Shown here piece by piece: positions 21,786 to 36,020 of a stretch of 64,000 nt of DNA. A model generated the notes under the pieces. That model saw only the letters and a list, made by a program, of their open reading frames with translations. It had not been told where the DNA came from and made no database searches. Made by a program: the position numbers and the translations under genes. The DNA is taken from positions 90,807,948 through 90,871,947 of the forward strand of contig CM042152.1 in the NCBI GenBank assembly GCA_023376005.1. Reading direction: 5' to 3'. Each line of letters begins with the position of its first letter. Position 1 is the stretch's first letter. The DNA is from Doryteuthis pealeii (taxonomy: Eukaryota > Mollusca > Cephalopoda > Myopsida > Loliginidae).

Positions 21786-24700
21786 TAATTCCTTAAGTCT
21801 TTTGTTTTTCTTTACTTTAGTATATATATTATAATATATATATATATATTATAATCTATTAGCGTGGGAAGGCACTGTGTTCAGTTTTTAACTGGAACGG
21901 TGTGCCAGGAAGTGCAGTATTTATATATAAGTATATATATATATAATATATATATATATAATATATCAGATGGTGTTCATAAAAGTTATCGAGATTGAAG
22001 GCTGTATTACCAAGATGAGAAAGTGAACAATGATGGGACCCCTTTTATTATCAGGAATACAAGGTGTGTCAAAAAGTACAAGAAAAGATCTCAAGTACTT
22101 TTTTGACACACCTGAAAATATATATGTATTGCAGTTTAGATATATATTATAGTATATAGTAGTATTATGATAACGGCAAAATGACGAGCCGCAACGAGTG
22201 AGATGGACTAGGCATGCAGGAACACTGTTTGGAGAGCAAGGACGAGCTCAAATAAGCGACGTTGCTCGCCTGTGGAAGCCAATACATGGACTATGCTAAT
22301 TGTGGGCCACCACCAAAGACCTACATTCGAGTGCAACTAGCGAAGATAGCTGGTTGCTGCGGCAGAAGACATCCAGAGGCAATGAGTGATAGGGAAGTTG
22401 GCGAGAGATTGTGTCAGTGGATATCCGTGCTACTTGCGCAACATGATGTGATGATGATGATGATGATTTACTCATACTTAAGAGTCTAGAACAAGATCAG
22501 AGTGTTTATATTTTTCCATATCTTGGACATCAAGATGATGGCAGCCTCCGTCTACGAGAGACGATGGAGGTAGGGTAAAAAGAAAATGGTTTTTTTTTTA
22601 AGTTGTTGTACAAAATGAGCCTGGCGGGTTTTCATAGTGAGGGAGTAAGCTGTTGCCATGCAGCAAATCCCCCTCGTCCAATACGCCACTGTGATGCCAA
22701 AGGATAAGGTTAAGGTGGCCAATCGGTGCTGGAAACGGTAGAGGTATTTCCTCGTACACCACTTGGTACTAGGTTAGGCACAAGGCCCCTATTTAAACGT
22801 GGGACCATCCTGAAAAGCCGGAAGACTCATTGGGTCGAGTCTTAAAAATTGCGTCGATCCCCGGCATTCCCCGGCCAAGGGGGCGCTCAGGGCACCGGCA
22901 ATAAACCACCCTGCCCCTTAAAGTCGAGAGGCAGGGTGTTGCCTGGGGGGATTGGAGCCTGGGGGTCGGACGCTCGCGAGTTTTTAAAGCCCCGGGCGGG
23001 CGCGGTAACACCCGACCCCGTAGTGTAGTGGTCCGCAGGAGTTGATGGTAAATGACTGGGATTTCAGCATGCAACCAGCCTTCGGGAACTCTCGGCTCGT
23101 GGATTTTGTTTTCGGGGGTGTTATCTCCCCTAGACATTCATTACAGTCATTTACTGAAAGTTAGCTCAATGTTTGGTACAAAAAGTATAGGGCACTCCAA
23201 TGAGGATCAAATTCAGTATGATATGTATAGGACAAAAATCTCAATAGCTGATTACTCTATATGAAATGGTGGGTACCCATAAGAGGGTAATGGTAACAAG
23301 CATAGTCTCAGACAGGTTCATTACTACTGAATAGTAGAATTTGAGTTTAAAAATATACATTGATGATCTGGCCATCAAACTCTGACTTTGTAATAAAACA
23401 TTTTTTTAATCAACTGTCCTTAAGTTTGGAAAAAGGAATTGTGGTTTGTGTGTTTTGTTTTAATCTCTTTGGTAATTATGGGGAAGTGCGTCCCGGTCTC
23501 CTGCTGCAAAAATTGCTTGCCCGGTGACTATTAAATAACGACCCACTTATGGTGTACTTGAAAGAAAACAATCCAACTTAGGCGTTAAATGTATTTTAGG
23601 GCGGCTTCTCTTTTTTTGTCGTATATTCCTTATTTTACCAAACAAGAGTAAAACAATGAAACAAATTGAGGTAGATAGAATAGAAGATAGATAGATATTC
23701 CCATCTTTCATATCTAAAACAAGAATTACGACAAATGTAAACTTATAACAAGAATTACGACACATTTTCTATAAATAAATAAATTACCACAAATTAACGA
23801 TAAATAAATAAGAATTACGAAACAAAAAGAGAAGTCCTAGAAAAAGAAGACAACAAGCAAAGGATTTAAGAATAAAATAAAAATGTGTTGAGGAGAGAAT
23901 CGCGTGAGTTTATAATATAATTAATGTAGTGATTATATATTGTAGGAGATACGAGATGTATGTTAATAATTATTTAGGAATGACGAATAAAAAATATGAC
24001 ACAGTTTACTAGAAATATACGGAGAAATATAAAACAAATGCCATATAATTATAGAATAATGAACATAAATTATTCAGAGAATAAATTTGTAAATAAATAT
24101 GTGAAGGTTCAAAAGAATAGTGTAGATGATATGTGTAATGTAAAGATGTTAAAAGTTTCTTTGTGTAAGTTGGAAAAGTTCGTTTAGATGTGGACAGAAA
24201 TTGAGAATCAAGATTTTGTATAGTATGACTCTGTTGAAACGGATGTCTGTATGTAAGTAGATACGAAGTGGTAAGAATAATGTAAGTAGTAAGTAAATTG
24301 TGTTGAGGCAGTGGAATCGTTCGTTCGAGACACTCTGTTTCTTGTCGTTTGTTCTATTCTGGCAGCGAGACGAATCTGTGTGTGTTTTTGTGTCCGTCGA
24401 TGTGTCCGGTTTGAAGTGTGAGTGAAGTTCTGTCTGTCTGTTGATTTCTTCTCCGTTTTTTATAATTAGAAGAGTAGGTCGAAAAGTAATTAATTTTGGC
24501 GCAACGCGCGAACGTAGATGAGAGCAATGCTAATCTAGCCAATCGATTTTGTTTTGTATAAACATTTATTTTTAATCACTTTTCCTTAAATTAGGAAAAG
24601 ATTTGTGTCGTATGCTTGCTTAATATCACTTTTCCGTTAAAGTTTGGGAAAGGATTGTGTTGTGTGTTTTTTTAATTTCTTTTTCTTAAGTTTGAGAAAA

Positions 24701-27700
24701 GAAATGTGGTACGGTATTTATTTAAAAATATAGAATTGTTATTCTATAATATGCATATAAAAATACATACCTGGTTACTTCTTTAGAGAAGAATAAATTA
24801 AATCTAGTTTTAAATAAATGTTTTATATTCGACCAATGAGAAGTGTCGGACCATAATTGATTTTTCAAAGAATTTTTTTTTAAAACCGGTAGTCATAATT
24901 CTTTGTTTTTTGGCCTACGTTATAATTTCAATTGATTTAAGCGTGCAAAAATATAACATGTTTTTGTTTCATAATTTCATTATTTCCTAAACTGAAATTT
25001 TTTTTTTTTTACTAATATTATTTGTTCGGAAAAAATTTTTCATCGCTGCATATATGGGTCATATAGATATTTAACAACAGTTTACTGGATTGATGAGGTT
25101 GATCATAGCGCATTGAGTTTGGAAGTAAACGAAGATTGGAGAAATCTGTTAAACATAACTGAATCTGTCAAATATACCCAATAATGACATGGCGTCTTTG
25201 GACTGCACACAATTTTTCGTTGTATATTAATGGTAAAGTAAAACATTTGTTAACCCTTTAGCTTGGCGTTGTTGATCAAAGGCCGTAATTAGAAGATAAT
25301 TTTTAAGCAATTATCTCCTTTGTCTTAAGCAACAGGCCCTAGTGAACTTAGCCATAAAACTGATGAAAATACTCGTGCGATTGGCTAGGCTTTGTCGGCG
25401 ACCCAATCAGAGCAACACGTTACGAGGCTCAGTTTGGACCGGCCAATTTTGGTAGTTGGAAGCTGCTATCATCACCTCTGCCGTTGGGAACTCTGGTCAA
25501 GTAAACAACGACGTGTTTTTATACAGCAGACGTTGGAAGATTGAGTCAATGGAAAAAGCAATAGGCAGGGCCGCTGCGCGTAAAAGCGACTAAAGAATGA
25601 GCAAGACATTCTTACCTGGATTTTCAGATAACTGTCCACGATAAGTATCAAATCGCAAACAATTTTCACTATTTGAACATTTACAAACATTACAGTCATT
25701 GTAAATTACAAACATTTTGTAACCAACTTACATGTATTTGTATGGTATTGTATTGGTAATAACTTTGTCTTGCTTCGATAAAAACCGCTGTTTTGTTTAT
25801 AAGCCTCGGTTGTGTGTCGTTATTATTCTTTGAAAATCTGAACTGTTTTTCTTATATTGGCGACGCATAAGTTCAGTGTCTTGGTGAAAGGAGATTGAAA
25901 TTCAACGAACATAAATACCAATTAAAAGATATTTATAAGAATTACTTGGGATCACTATTTTCTCAAAAAATGGTCCCAAGAACTTTTTATAAAATGTAAA
26001 CAGGTGGTTAGCACTGTTTCACTAAAAGATGCATCTCAGGTACACTCAGCTTTCTTGGGCTAGTTCAATTTTGCGCATTTTTAGGTTATTTATTAGATAT
26101 CAAGTATTCTTATTCTAATCAAATAATTTAGCTCACATGTTGTATAGTTTGGTATTCATATTCATATACTACTAATATATGGTTCATGAATTATTCTATT
26201 TAATATAGTCCTTTGTTTGCCAACATAGTTATATATTTCAAAGTAAATAGTTATAGCTCCGGTAATCTTTAATAGAATATTAATTATGGTTCAAGTAATC
26301 CTATTCTATGACGAAGATTGCAAATCAAATCTATTTGGCCCATAATAATACCTAACAGGTACTAACTCCGAGTCAGGCGTGGACCTGGGAGTAATGGGGA
26401 TGATGGTACTCCACTTTCTCAAGAGATTCAGATGGACCTCGTCGATAGGACAAGTGTTCAGATTGCGATATGATGAATATAGGCCGATCGAAAAATGATT
26501 AGTGAGCTAAATGTATACGTGTCATGGAACCATAAATGAAATTGCAAAAAGCTAAAAAATACCAAAGATCTCGCTGGAGAACGGAGATAAACTGAGGAAC
26601 TAGAAACGTAAGAGGCATTCCATATTACTGACTCACATGCATCAAGATCAAAAACATTAGAATCGAAATTAGAGGAATTGAAGACAGTCAAGTTTTTTTA
26701 AAGATTTGTTTTTCGGTTTATCTCCTGTGATAATATTTCTATGACATTGTAGATACAAGTTGTTAATAACAACGAGAATTGAACCTCGTAGATTTTGCCG
26801 TTCCAGCTGATCACAAAGTGAAAAGTAAAAATAAAAAATGAAAGATAGACAAATACTTGGAACCTTACCAGAGACGGGAAGGAAACCTGTGGAAACATGA
26901 GGGTAAAGGTGGTATTAATTGTGGTTAGTGCTCTTGACGGACACCAAAGGGTTTGAAAAAGTGTGTAGATTAAGTAGAAATCGTAGGAAAAATCAAGAGA
27001 TCTCCAAATATTGTTGAAAATCGATAGAATACTCAGAAGGGTCAATGGGGACTGAGGAGACTTGGCTTTTGTCACTCAGACGCCAGTTGAAAGACTTCCA
27101 GTTAACGCCAGAACTCTAATAATAATAATAATAATGAATAAATAATAATAAATAATAATAATAATTAAATAAAAAAAATAAAAATGGACAAATATCTGGA
27201 CTTGCCAGAGAACTGAAAAAGTATGGAATATGAAATGAAAGTGATACCAATTGTGTTGTGCACTTGGAACGGTCCCAAGGATTGGAAAAGGGTTGAAAAG
27301 TTTGAAATCAAGAGGAACGAATTGAAACATTCAGAAACTGCACTGCTGCAATCTGCCAGAATACTCAGAAGAGTCCTGGAGACCTGAAGGAAGACTTGCC
27401 TGTCACTTACTCAGTGAAGACCAATCAGCTACACTGATGTAAAACTCAAAGGAGTAGTAATAATAATAATGTTGAATTGAAAGAGACCGAAAAGATCCAA
27501 CAATACCTGGCCCTTGCAGAGAACTGAGAAAACTATGAAAATGAGGGGAATGTCGAAACAATTGTGCTTGGGGCCCTTGGAACGATCCCCAGGGGTCTGG
27601 AAAAGAGTCCCGGATAAATTGGCAATCAGAGGAAGAACGAAACCACCAGACTACAGCATTTTGAGAATCGGCTGATAATCAAAAGAGTCACAGAGACCCG

Positions 27701-27775
27701 GAGAAGACTGTTTTTCAATCAGCCTTAGTGGAATCACCGGCCTACGGCAGGTTTGAAAAACTCGAATGGAGTGAA

Positions 27776-27826
<51 letters not shown>

Positions 27827-30800
27827 TGCAACATGAAAGAATTTGGACATCAGTTAAGAAAAGGAAACCCAAAAGAGAAACTGAATCCTATTAATAATAA
27901 ATAAGACAGACCTAAGTTGTTGATAAACAAAAAAGAAGAGCTTGTCAACTGGTGGATTTTGCAGTGCCAGCAGAATCACATGGTGAAGTTAAAGGAAAAT
28001 GAAAAAATGCAATATCTGGACCTTGCCAGAGAACGAAAAGTTTATGGAATAATGAAAGTGAAAGTGATAACCAATTGTGTTGGTGCATCTTGGAACGGTC
28101 CAAAAGGATTGGAAAAAAGGTTGGAAAGTTTGGAAATCAGAGGAGAATTAAACCACTTCAGAAAATGCACTGCTGCAAGTCTCCAGAATACTCAGAAGAG
28201 TCCTGGAAGACCTGAGGGACTTGGCTGTCACTTAAGACTCCAGTGAAGACCATCAGCTACACTGATGTGAAAACTCAAAGAGTTAAATAATAATAATAAT
28301 GTGAAAATGAAAGGCGAAAACACATCAACAATACTGGACCAGTGCAGAGAACTGAGAAAACTATGAAACTGGGGTGAATGTCGTACCAGCATTGTGCTGG
28401 GCCCTTGGAACGATCCACAGGGGTCTGGAAAAGAGTCTGGATAAATTGGCAATCAGAGGAAGTATCGAGACCATCCAGACTACAGCATTTTTTTTAGATC
28501 GGCTGGAATAATCAGTGTCACAGAGACCCGGAGAGACTTGTATCACTCAGCCCTTCAGTGACCACCGGCTACGGCAGGTGTGAAAAAACTTCGAAGGAGT
28601 GAAATAATAATAAAATAATAATATAATAATATAATAAAAAATGAATTGCACATGAAAGATTTGGACATAGTTAAGAAAAGAACCTCAAAGAGAAACTGAA
28701 TCACTTATCATTGCTGCACAAATAATGCCATATAGGACAAACTACATCAAAAGCGAAAATTGAAGAACCCAACAAAATAGTAAAATGTAGACTTTGCGGG
28801 AATAGAGATGAACTGTAAACCATATACTCTGGGCGAATGTAGCAAACTAGCACACGGAGAATACACAACTAGACACGACGGGTGGGAAGGTGATCCAACT
28901 GGGAATTATGCAAAAAATTAAATTTTGACCATACAACAAAATGTTATATGCATAACCAGATCTGGTTCTTAGAGAACGAAACGCATAAAATTCTCTGGGA
29001 CTTTGAAAATAAAAACGATCACCTTATCCCAGCAAGAATACCGACCTAGTTTGATAAACAAAAAAAGAAAGAACTTGTCAACTGTTGGATTTTTGGCAGT
29101 TCCAGCAGATACAGGGGTGAATTACAAGGAAAATTGAAAAATGGACAAATATCTGGACTTACCAGAGAACTGAAAAGTTATGGAATAATGAAAGTGAAAG
29201 GATACAATGTAGTTGGGTGGCGTTTGGAACAGTCCCAAAAGGATTGAACGGGTTTGGAAAGTTTGGAAATTCAGAGGAAGGATTTGAAACCATTCAGAAC
29301 ACTGCAACTGCTGCAATCTGACAGAATATCAGAAAGAGTCCTGGAGGACTCGAGGAGACTTGCTGTCACTCAGACTCAATGAAAGACCATCAGCTAATGC
29401 TGACGTGAAAACTCAAAGGAGTAATAATATAATAATTAATTAATAATAATAATAATAATAATAATGTGATAATGAAGAACCGAAAACATCACACAATACC
29501 TGACCTTGCCAGAGAACAGAGAAAACTATGAAACATGAGGTGAATGTCGTCCCATTGTGCTCGGGGCCTTGGAACGATCCCCAGGGTCTGGAAAAGAGTC
29601 TGGGTAAATTGCAACAGAGGAAGAATCTGAGACCATAACCAGACTAACAGCATTTTTTGAGATCGGTGGAAATAATCAAAAGAGTCACGGAATCGGGAGA
29701 CTTGGACCTTGCCGAGATACAACAACAGTGTTAACAGGGTGCTTGCTGTCACTCAGATATCAGTTGAAGTCTCTATTTTAAAACTGTGGGGAAAGACTTG
29801 CACATACGTCTTTCTAGTATTGCATAGATTTTTGTAATTCTTTTGGGGTCCAGCCGAGTCCACAAGAACCAAGACGTGGTCTTGACAGATCGAAAAATGG
29901 ATAGAATTTAAACCGGAAGATTAATGAAACTCATGGTTAAAGAAACCTTAAAAATGCAAAGATAAAACGTTTTACCTCTCAATTAAATATGGATACCTGT
30001 GCCTGTGTGAACATGGCCATTAAAGCATAATAACCATGTGTAATAGAAAGGCAATCATGGTCATTTTTTTTTTCCAGTTTTCAGTTGTGTCAGGGGAAGA
30101 GAGTTAACACTTAATCTTTCACCCGAGCAAGAAAGCTCTTTAAATAATACGCAAATTGCACGTGGACAGTTACGTCAATGTTCAAATGCTTGAGATTGCA
30201 CACAATAAAGAATTGGTGCCAACATGCTTTTTGCTGTCGAATCATATTTTAACACCTGTGCAGTAAAAATCAAAGTTTTTGTTGTTCAAATTGCGTAAAT
30301 TATGTGGTCTGTCCACGAATGGTCTGGCATCTAATATATAAAAATAACGAATTGAAGTGGTTAACGGAAGCAGAGAGAAAGGCGGAATTATGACGTCAAG
30401 GAACGGGTTAACAACGATATGAAATGCAACAAGTTTTAAATACAAATTATGCACATTAAATGAACACGAAGATCTATTAGATCAATTTTTTAAGAAATCA
30501 ATATGCAAACTAGCCTACGTTAACACTGTAACCGCTATTTTCTTGTATTACAATACAATTGGCAATGTTAATTAGTATATTGAAATGGTCAACAGTATTT
30601 TATAATGTAAAAACAATTTATTAATAAATGAGGTTTAAATAAAATAAAATCATGGAGAATGTGACGTAAATACTAAGGATTTGTGCTTGGGTAGTGATGT
30701 AGTTTTCGGTTAAAGACAAAAGACTCACAATCTCTTTATATAAGATTATACAGAGGTAAGGAGTTTTAGATTGTGAATTAACATCTTATGAAGGCTTAAT

Positions 30801-33800
30801 CTCCCTATATTATGCAATCAATTTATCATCCTTTTTTAATTAAAAAAGGTTTACGAGAAGATACAGAATATCTAGTTTCGTATGTCAGATTAAGTTAAAT
30901 TTTATTAATATATGCCTGCAACAAGCACAATAAACTTATCCTTTTTACTGCACAGGTGTAATATTGATTTAGACAGCAGAAAACAATTGGTACCAAACTC
31001 TTTATTGTGTTCACTTCTCACGCGTTGATACATTGTCGTGTTACTGTACACATGGAAGTCGATTTTGGAAACAGTAACGTCTCCCTATATGGCGAGAGTT
31101 GCAAATTAAAGACTGACCACAATTTTTTTTCTCCGAGGCTTTGCCTTTTATTTGAGGAAAGAGATTTCAATTTTTAGAATAGTATCTTACCGTTACAAGC
31201 ATAATTATCAGGTAAAAAGCAGAATATCGATGCGTCATGATGATGGGGACTATTTTCAATTTGAATTTGTTTTTTGTTTTTTTTGGGGGGGGTGTTTTTT
31301 GTTTTACGGCATATCAACCTCAGTGGTCATTTAATGCCGATAAAGTTTTTAAATTTAATCATTTTAATGGATAATACAATTTTATAAATACATTTTTTCT
31401 ATTTACCATAGATGGACCCTAACGGGTGCCTATCAACTTCGGGCAGAGTGGACCAGGGAGCAATGGTGATGACAGGGGGCTCCACATTCCCCAACCCTAG
31501 AACTGGAACCTCACCATCAGATAGAGTTAACATCATTCCCAGGACAATGTAGCCCGCAGCCACGCCTTCTAAGCACCCATATGATAAAAAGGCGTTGGGG
31601 CTTGCCATAAAGGCAATAGGGTTGGATAAATCATATAGGGTGCTAGGGCAATTGACGATGACCAGCCGATGATCGGAGGGGCCTCTCCGACCGCCCGTCT
31701 AGCCCATAGATAAAGCCAAAGTGAGAGTTGCATGTCATTGTATATTGCTCTCTCCTGGGTCCATCCTTAAACATCACGGGTCGACCACCCACGGCCTAAC
31801 AGGTGGCCCCATTTGCAGAGGTGCAGTCGGTGCATCTAACGCCCCCAGCCGACAGGCGGTAAGAGATCTAGTTTTTGGTATTAGTATTTAACTGTTATTG
31901 AAAGACCGACTGCCCTCTGCAAATGGGGCCACCTTGTTAGCCGTGGGTGGCGACGTGATGTTTAAGGATGAGCCCAGGTGGAATGAGCAATTCATGACAT
32001 GCAATACTCCACTTGGCTTTATCCTTTGGGCTAGACGGGCGGTCGGAAGAGGCCCTCCGATCATTCGGCTGGTCCACGTCAAGCCCTAGCACCTATATGA
32101 TTTTCCCACCTATTGCCTTAATGGCAAGCCCACGCCTTTTTTATCATATGGGTGCTAAGAGGCGGGTGGCTGCGGGTCTCATGTCTGGAATGATTGTTAA
32201 AAACTCTTCTGATGGGAGGTTTCCGTTCTGGAGGTTTGGGGAATGTGGAGCACCCTTCATCACATTGCTCCCTGTCACTCTGACCCGGAGTGCTAGCACC
32301 TGTTTAGGTCCCATATCTATGGGTTAAATCGAAAATGTATTATAAAATTGTATTATCCATTAAGATTGATTTATTAAAGACTTTATCCGGCATTAAATGA
32401 CCCACTTGAGGTTGATATCCGTAACAAACACCCCCCCAAAAAATAAACAAAACAAATCAAATTGAAAATATAGTCCCCATCATAGCTGGACAGCGCATCC
32501 GATATTGCTGGCTTTACCCTGATAATTAGCTTGGTAACGGTGATACTATTCTAAAAATGAAATGTCTTTCCTCAAATAAAAGCAAAGCCTCGAGAAAAAA
32601 AATTGTGGTCCAAGTCTTATTTGCAACTCTCGCCATATGGGAGACGGTCTGTTCCAAAAATCGACTTACCATAGTTACAGTAACGACATGTACAAACGCG
32701 TGAGAAGTGACACCAATAAAGAAGTTGTTACCAATTGTTTCTTGCTGTCTAAATCAATATTTGGTATTACACCTGTGCAGGTAAAAAAGGATAATGTTGT
32801 TGTATTGTTGCTTGTGGCAGGCAATATTTATATAAAATTTAAACTTAATCTGACATACGAACTAGATATTCGTATCTTACTCGTAAACCTTTTTTAATTA
32901 AAAAAGGAGATAAATTGATTGCATAATTATGGGAGATAAGTCTTTCATAAAGATGTTAATTCACATCTAAACTCCTTACTCTCTGTATAGATCTTATCAA
33001 TAATAGAGATTGTGAGTCTTTTTGTCTTTACCGAAAACTACATACTACCCAAGTCAAAAATCCCGTTAGTTATTTACGTCACATTCTCCATGATTTTATT
33101 TTTATTTAAACCTCAATTATTAATAAATTGTTTTCATTATAAAACTTGTGACCATTTCAATATACTAATAACATCGCAAGTTGTAATTTGTATATACAAG
33201 AAAATAGCGGTTTACCAGTGTTAACGGTAGGGCATAAGTGTTGCATATTGATCTTAAAAAATTGATTCTAATAGATTTCGTTGTATGCATTTAATGTGCA
33301 TAGTTTGTATTAAAACTTTTGCCATTGTCATATCGTTGTTAAACCCGTTCCGTTGACGTCATAATATCCGCCTTTCCTCGTTGCTTCCGTTAAACCACTT
33401 CATTCGTTACTTTTTTATATGATTAGATGCCAGACCATCGTGGACAGACCCACAATAAATATTACGCAATTTGAACCACAAAACATTATGATTTACTGCA
33501 CAGGTGTTAAAAATGATTTTCGACAGCAAAAGCAAGTTGGCAACCGAATTTCCTTTATTGTTGGCCAATCGTCAAGGCATCGGTGTGACAGCATTGACGT
33601 TAAACTGTCACGTGCAATTTTGCTATATGAAGAAGCTTCTTGCCTCGGGGAGAAGAATTAAGTTTTGTTAACGGTTCTCTCTCGCCTGAAACAGACTGCA
33701 AACTGAAAAAAAAAAAAAAAATGACACATGATTTGCCTTCATGTACTAGCTATGGTTGTTTGCTTTAGATGGCCATGTTCACACATTCAGATACGGCTAT

Positions 33801-34435
33801 CCATATTCGCAATTGAGAGGTAAATTCGTTTTAGTCTTTGCTTTTAAGGTTTCTTTGTAACCAATTTGCATAATCCTCCGGTAAAATTCTATCCATTTTT
33901 TCGGACTGTCAAGAACGTCTTGGTTCTTGATGGACCTCCGGCTGCCCAAAGAATTACAAAAAATCTATGCAATAACAAGAAAGACGTATGTGCAGTTTTT
34001 CCCACAGTTTTTAAAATAGGAAGACTTTCACTGATATCTGAGTGACAGCAAGTCACACCTTATGTTCACTGTTTGTTGTAGTTCTCTGGGCAAGGTCCAA
34101 GTCCTTCCCCGATTCTCCGTGACTCTTTTGATTATTCACCGATCTCGAAAAAATGCGTGTAGTCTGGGATGGTCCGTTTCGTCCTCTGATTGCCAATTTA
34201 CCCAGACTCTTTTCCAGACCCCGTGGGGATCGTTGCCATGAGGGCCCTGAGCACAATGGTAACGACATCACCCCTGCGATGGTTTTGTCATAGTTTCTGC
34301 GTGTTCGTCTGGCAAGGAGTCCAGGTATGTGTGTGGAGGTTTCGGTCTCTTCATTTTCTATTATTGAGTTATTATGTATTATTATTGATTTGTGAATGAT
34401 TAATGTATTATTACTGCCTTTTGAGGTTTCAAACG

Positions 34436-35728
34436 TCAGGATTGGGGGGAGGCGGGGGGCGGGGGGTGGGGGAGGGGACGTGGACGGGGTTGTGAGTTTG
34501 AGGGAGGACGGAGAGAGCGGGGGAGGGGGGGATGTGGGGGGGGGGGGGGAGAGAGAGGGGGGGGTGTAAGCGTGGCACGTAAACCTGAATGGGGATGATA
34601 TGCTAACACAAGAAGAAGAAAGTGTGAAGAATCAAAAATGAAAAGAAAATATATGAGAACAGAAAAAAAGAAGCAAAATTCCACGCAACCAATATCCGCT
34701 TCTTTTTTTAACAACGTCCAGAACATTGGCTCGGCTCTGACAACCTCGTGATAGGTGGATCCCACACTCAGGCCCCCACATCGCTTATGTCCCCCAGAGG
34801 TTGGGATTGTCTGAAGTCCAACAGCATTTCTTCTTCTTCTTCTTCTTCTTTCATTCGTCTTTGCATTCTTCTCTTCTTCTTTCTCTTCTTCTTTCTTTTC
34901 TTTCTTCATTCTTTTTTTCTGTCTTTCTTTCTTTCCTTTCTTTCTTCTTCTTCTTCTTGTTCTTCCTTCTTCTTGCTTCTTCTTCTTCGTTCTTTAATTC
35001 GTCTTTCATGTCTTCCTTTCTTCTTTTCTTCTTGCTTCTTCTGTCTTCTGTGTCATTCTTTTTTTTCTTCGTTCGGTTTCATTCGTCTTGTCTTCTGTCT
35101 TCTTCGGTTCTCTCGTTTGCTTCTTATTCTTTTTCTTCCTTGTTCTTTCTTTCTGTTCTTCTTCTTCTTCTTCTTCTTCTTCTTCTTCTTCTTCTTCTTC
35201 TTCTTCTTCTTCTTCTCTTCTTCTTCTTCGTCTTTCCAGTTCTTCTTCGGTTTCTTCTCTTTGTCATCGTCTTCTCTTTCTTTGTCTCTTTCTTTGTTGT
35301 TCTTCTTCTCTTCTTTCTTTTTTTTCTTCTCTTTATTCGTCTTTCATTCTCGTTTCTCTGTTCTTCTTCCTTTTTTTTCATTCTTTTTCTTTCTTTCTTT
35401 CCTTCTCTTTCTTTCTTCTGTCTTCCTGTCCTTCTTCTTTCTTCTCTTCTGTTCTTTCCTTTCATCGTTTTCATGTTCTTTTCTCTTCGTTCTTGCTTCT
35501 TCTCGTTCTTTCTCTTTTCTTGCTTTCATGGTCGTCTTTTTCTTCATTCTGTCTCAAATAATGAATGACTTTCACAAATCTGTTGCATACAGAGATAGTA
35601 GTAGGCACAGACTTGGTTGAGATTTTAAAGGCCATCTTTTTCCATTTTTTTTCTTGTTCGCGTATTTGAGAAAAAAATTAAACAACTGCATTAATTGTTT
35701 TTGACAACAGAGAGAGAGAGAGAGAGGA

Positions 35729-35771
<43 letters not shown>

Positions 35772-36020
35772 TCGACAAAAATCTGAAGGAAATGTTTTCA
35801 AATTTTCGGCACATAGAGAGATGTCTTGTGTCCTGGTGTCAGGCTGGACGTAATACGATCGACTGCACCTCTGACGTGGGTAAGAATGCGTCGCATAAGG
35901 AACTTAGTTTGGGTGGGCTTTACAGAGGGGCAGGGGAGGAGAGGGGGGAAAGGGGGGACGAGGAAAGAAAGCGGGGTGGATGTCGTAACGTCGTGAATGG
36001 CTATCGGTGGCAGGTGTGTG
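34436..36020. other. 1.58-kb low-complexity insertion unique to block copy 3
   Basis: It interrupts the CGTCAG/TGTTAGCTGATG sequence of a LINE 3' UTR and has CAGG at both edges, a possible 4-base target duplication. Inside: a G-rich strand (34440-34565), ordinary-looking sequence (34580-34825), a ~730-base CTT-rich pyrimidine tract (34828-35560), ordinary sequence, a GA tract (35709-35768) and G/A-rich sequence. The long Ser/Phe/Leu- or Lys/Arg-rich frames are products of the simple sequence, not genes. It could be a real insertion or badly read sequence. Confidence 0.6.

Larger units (their letters stand above)
16052..31890 (-). repeat. block copy 2, inverted copy of 275-15905
   Basis: Reading the minus strand of this segment reproduces block copy 1 almost completely and in order: module Y and GIY-YIG fragment, TTAGGG foldback (16604-16862), MITE, repeat X, minisatellite (20335-20670), hammerhead element (about 21661-21815), GC-rich segment, MITE (about 23600-23850), LTR-like part, LINE pile-up (about 26900-29800) and repeat X (about 31390-31860). 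It contains very many one- or two-base gains and losses in homopolymers, which break frames intact in copy 1. No large rearrangement against copy 1 was seen. Its features are not listed individually except where informative. Confidence 0.9.

Noticed and set aside
16052..31890. Second independent set of genes and elements in the inverted block
   Set aside because: Every feature corresponds to block copy 1 in reverse with sequencing-type indels; counting them again would inflate the annotation.
34748..35620. Ser/Phe/Leu-rich 290-codon and Lys/Arg-rich frames
   Set aside because: Translation of CTT/GAA simple sequence on either strand; no domain, and absent from the other block copies.
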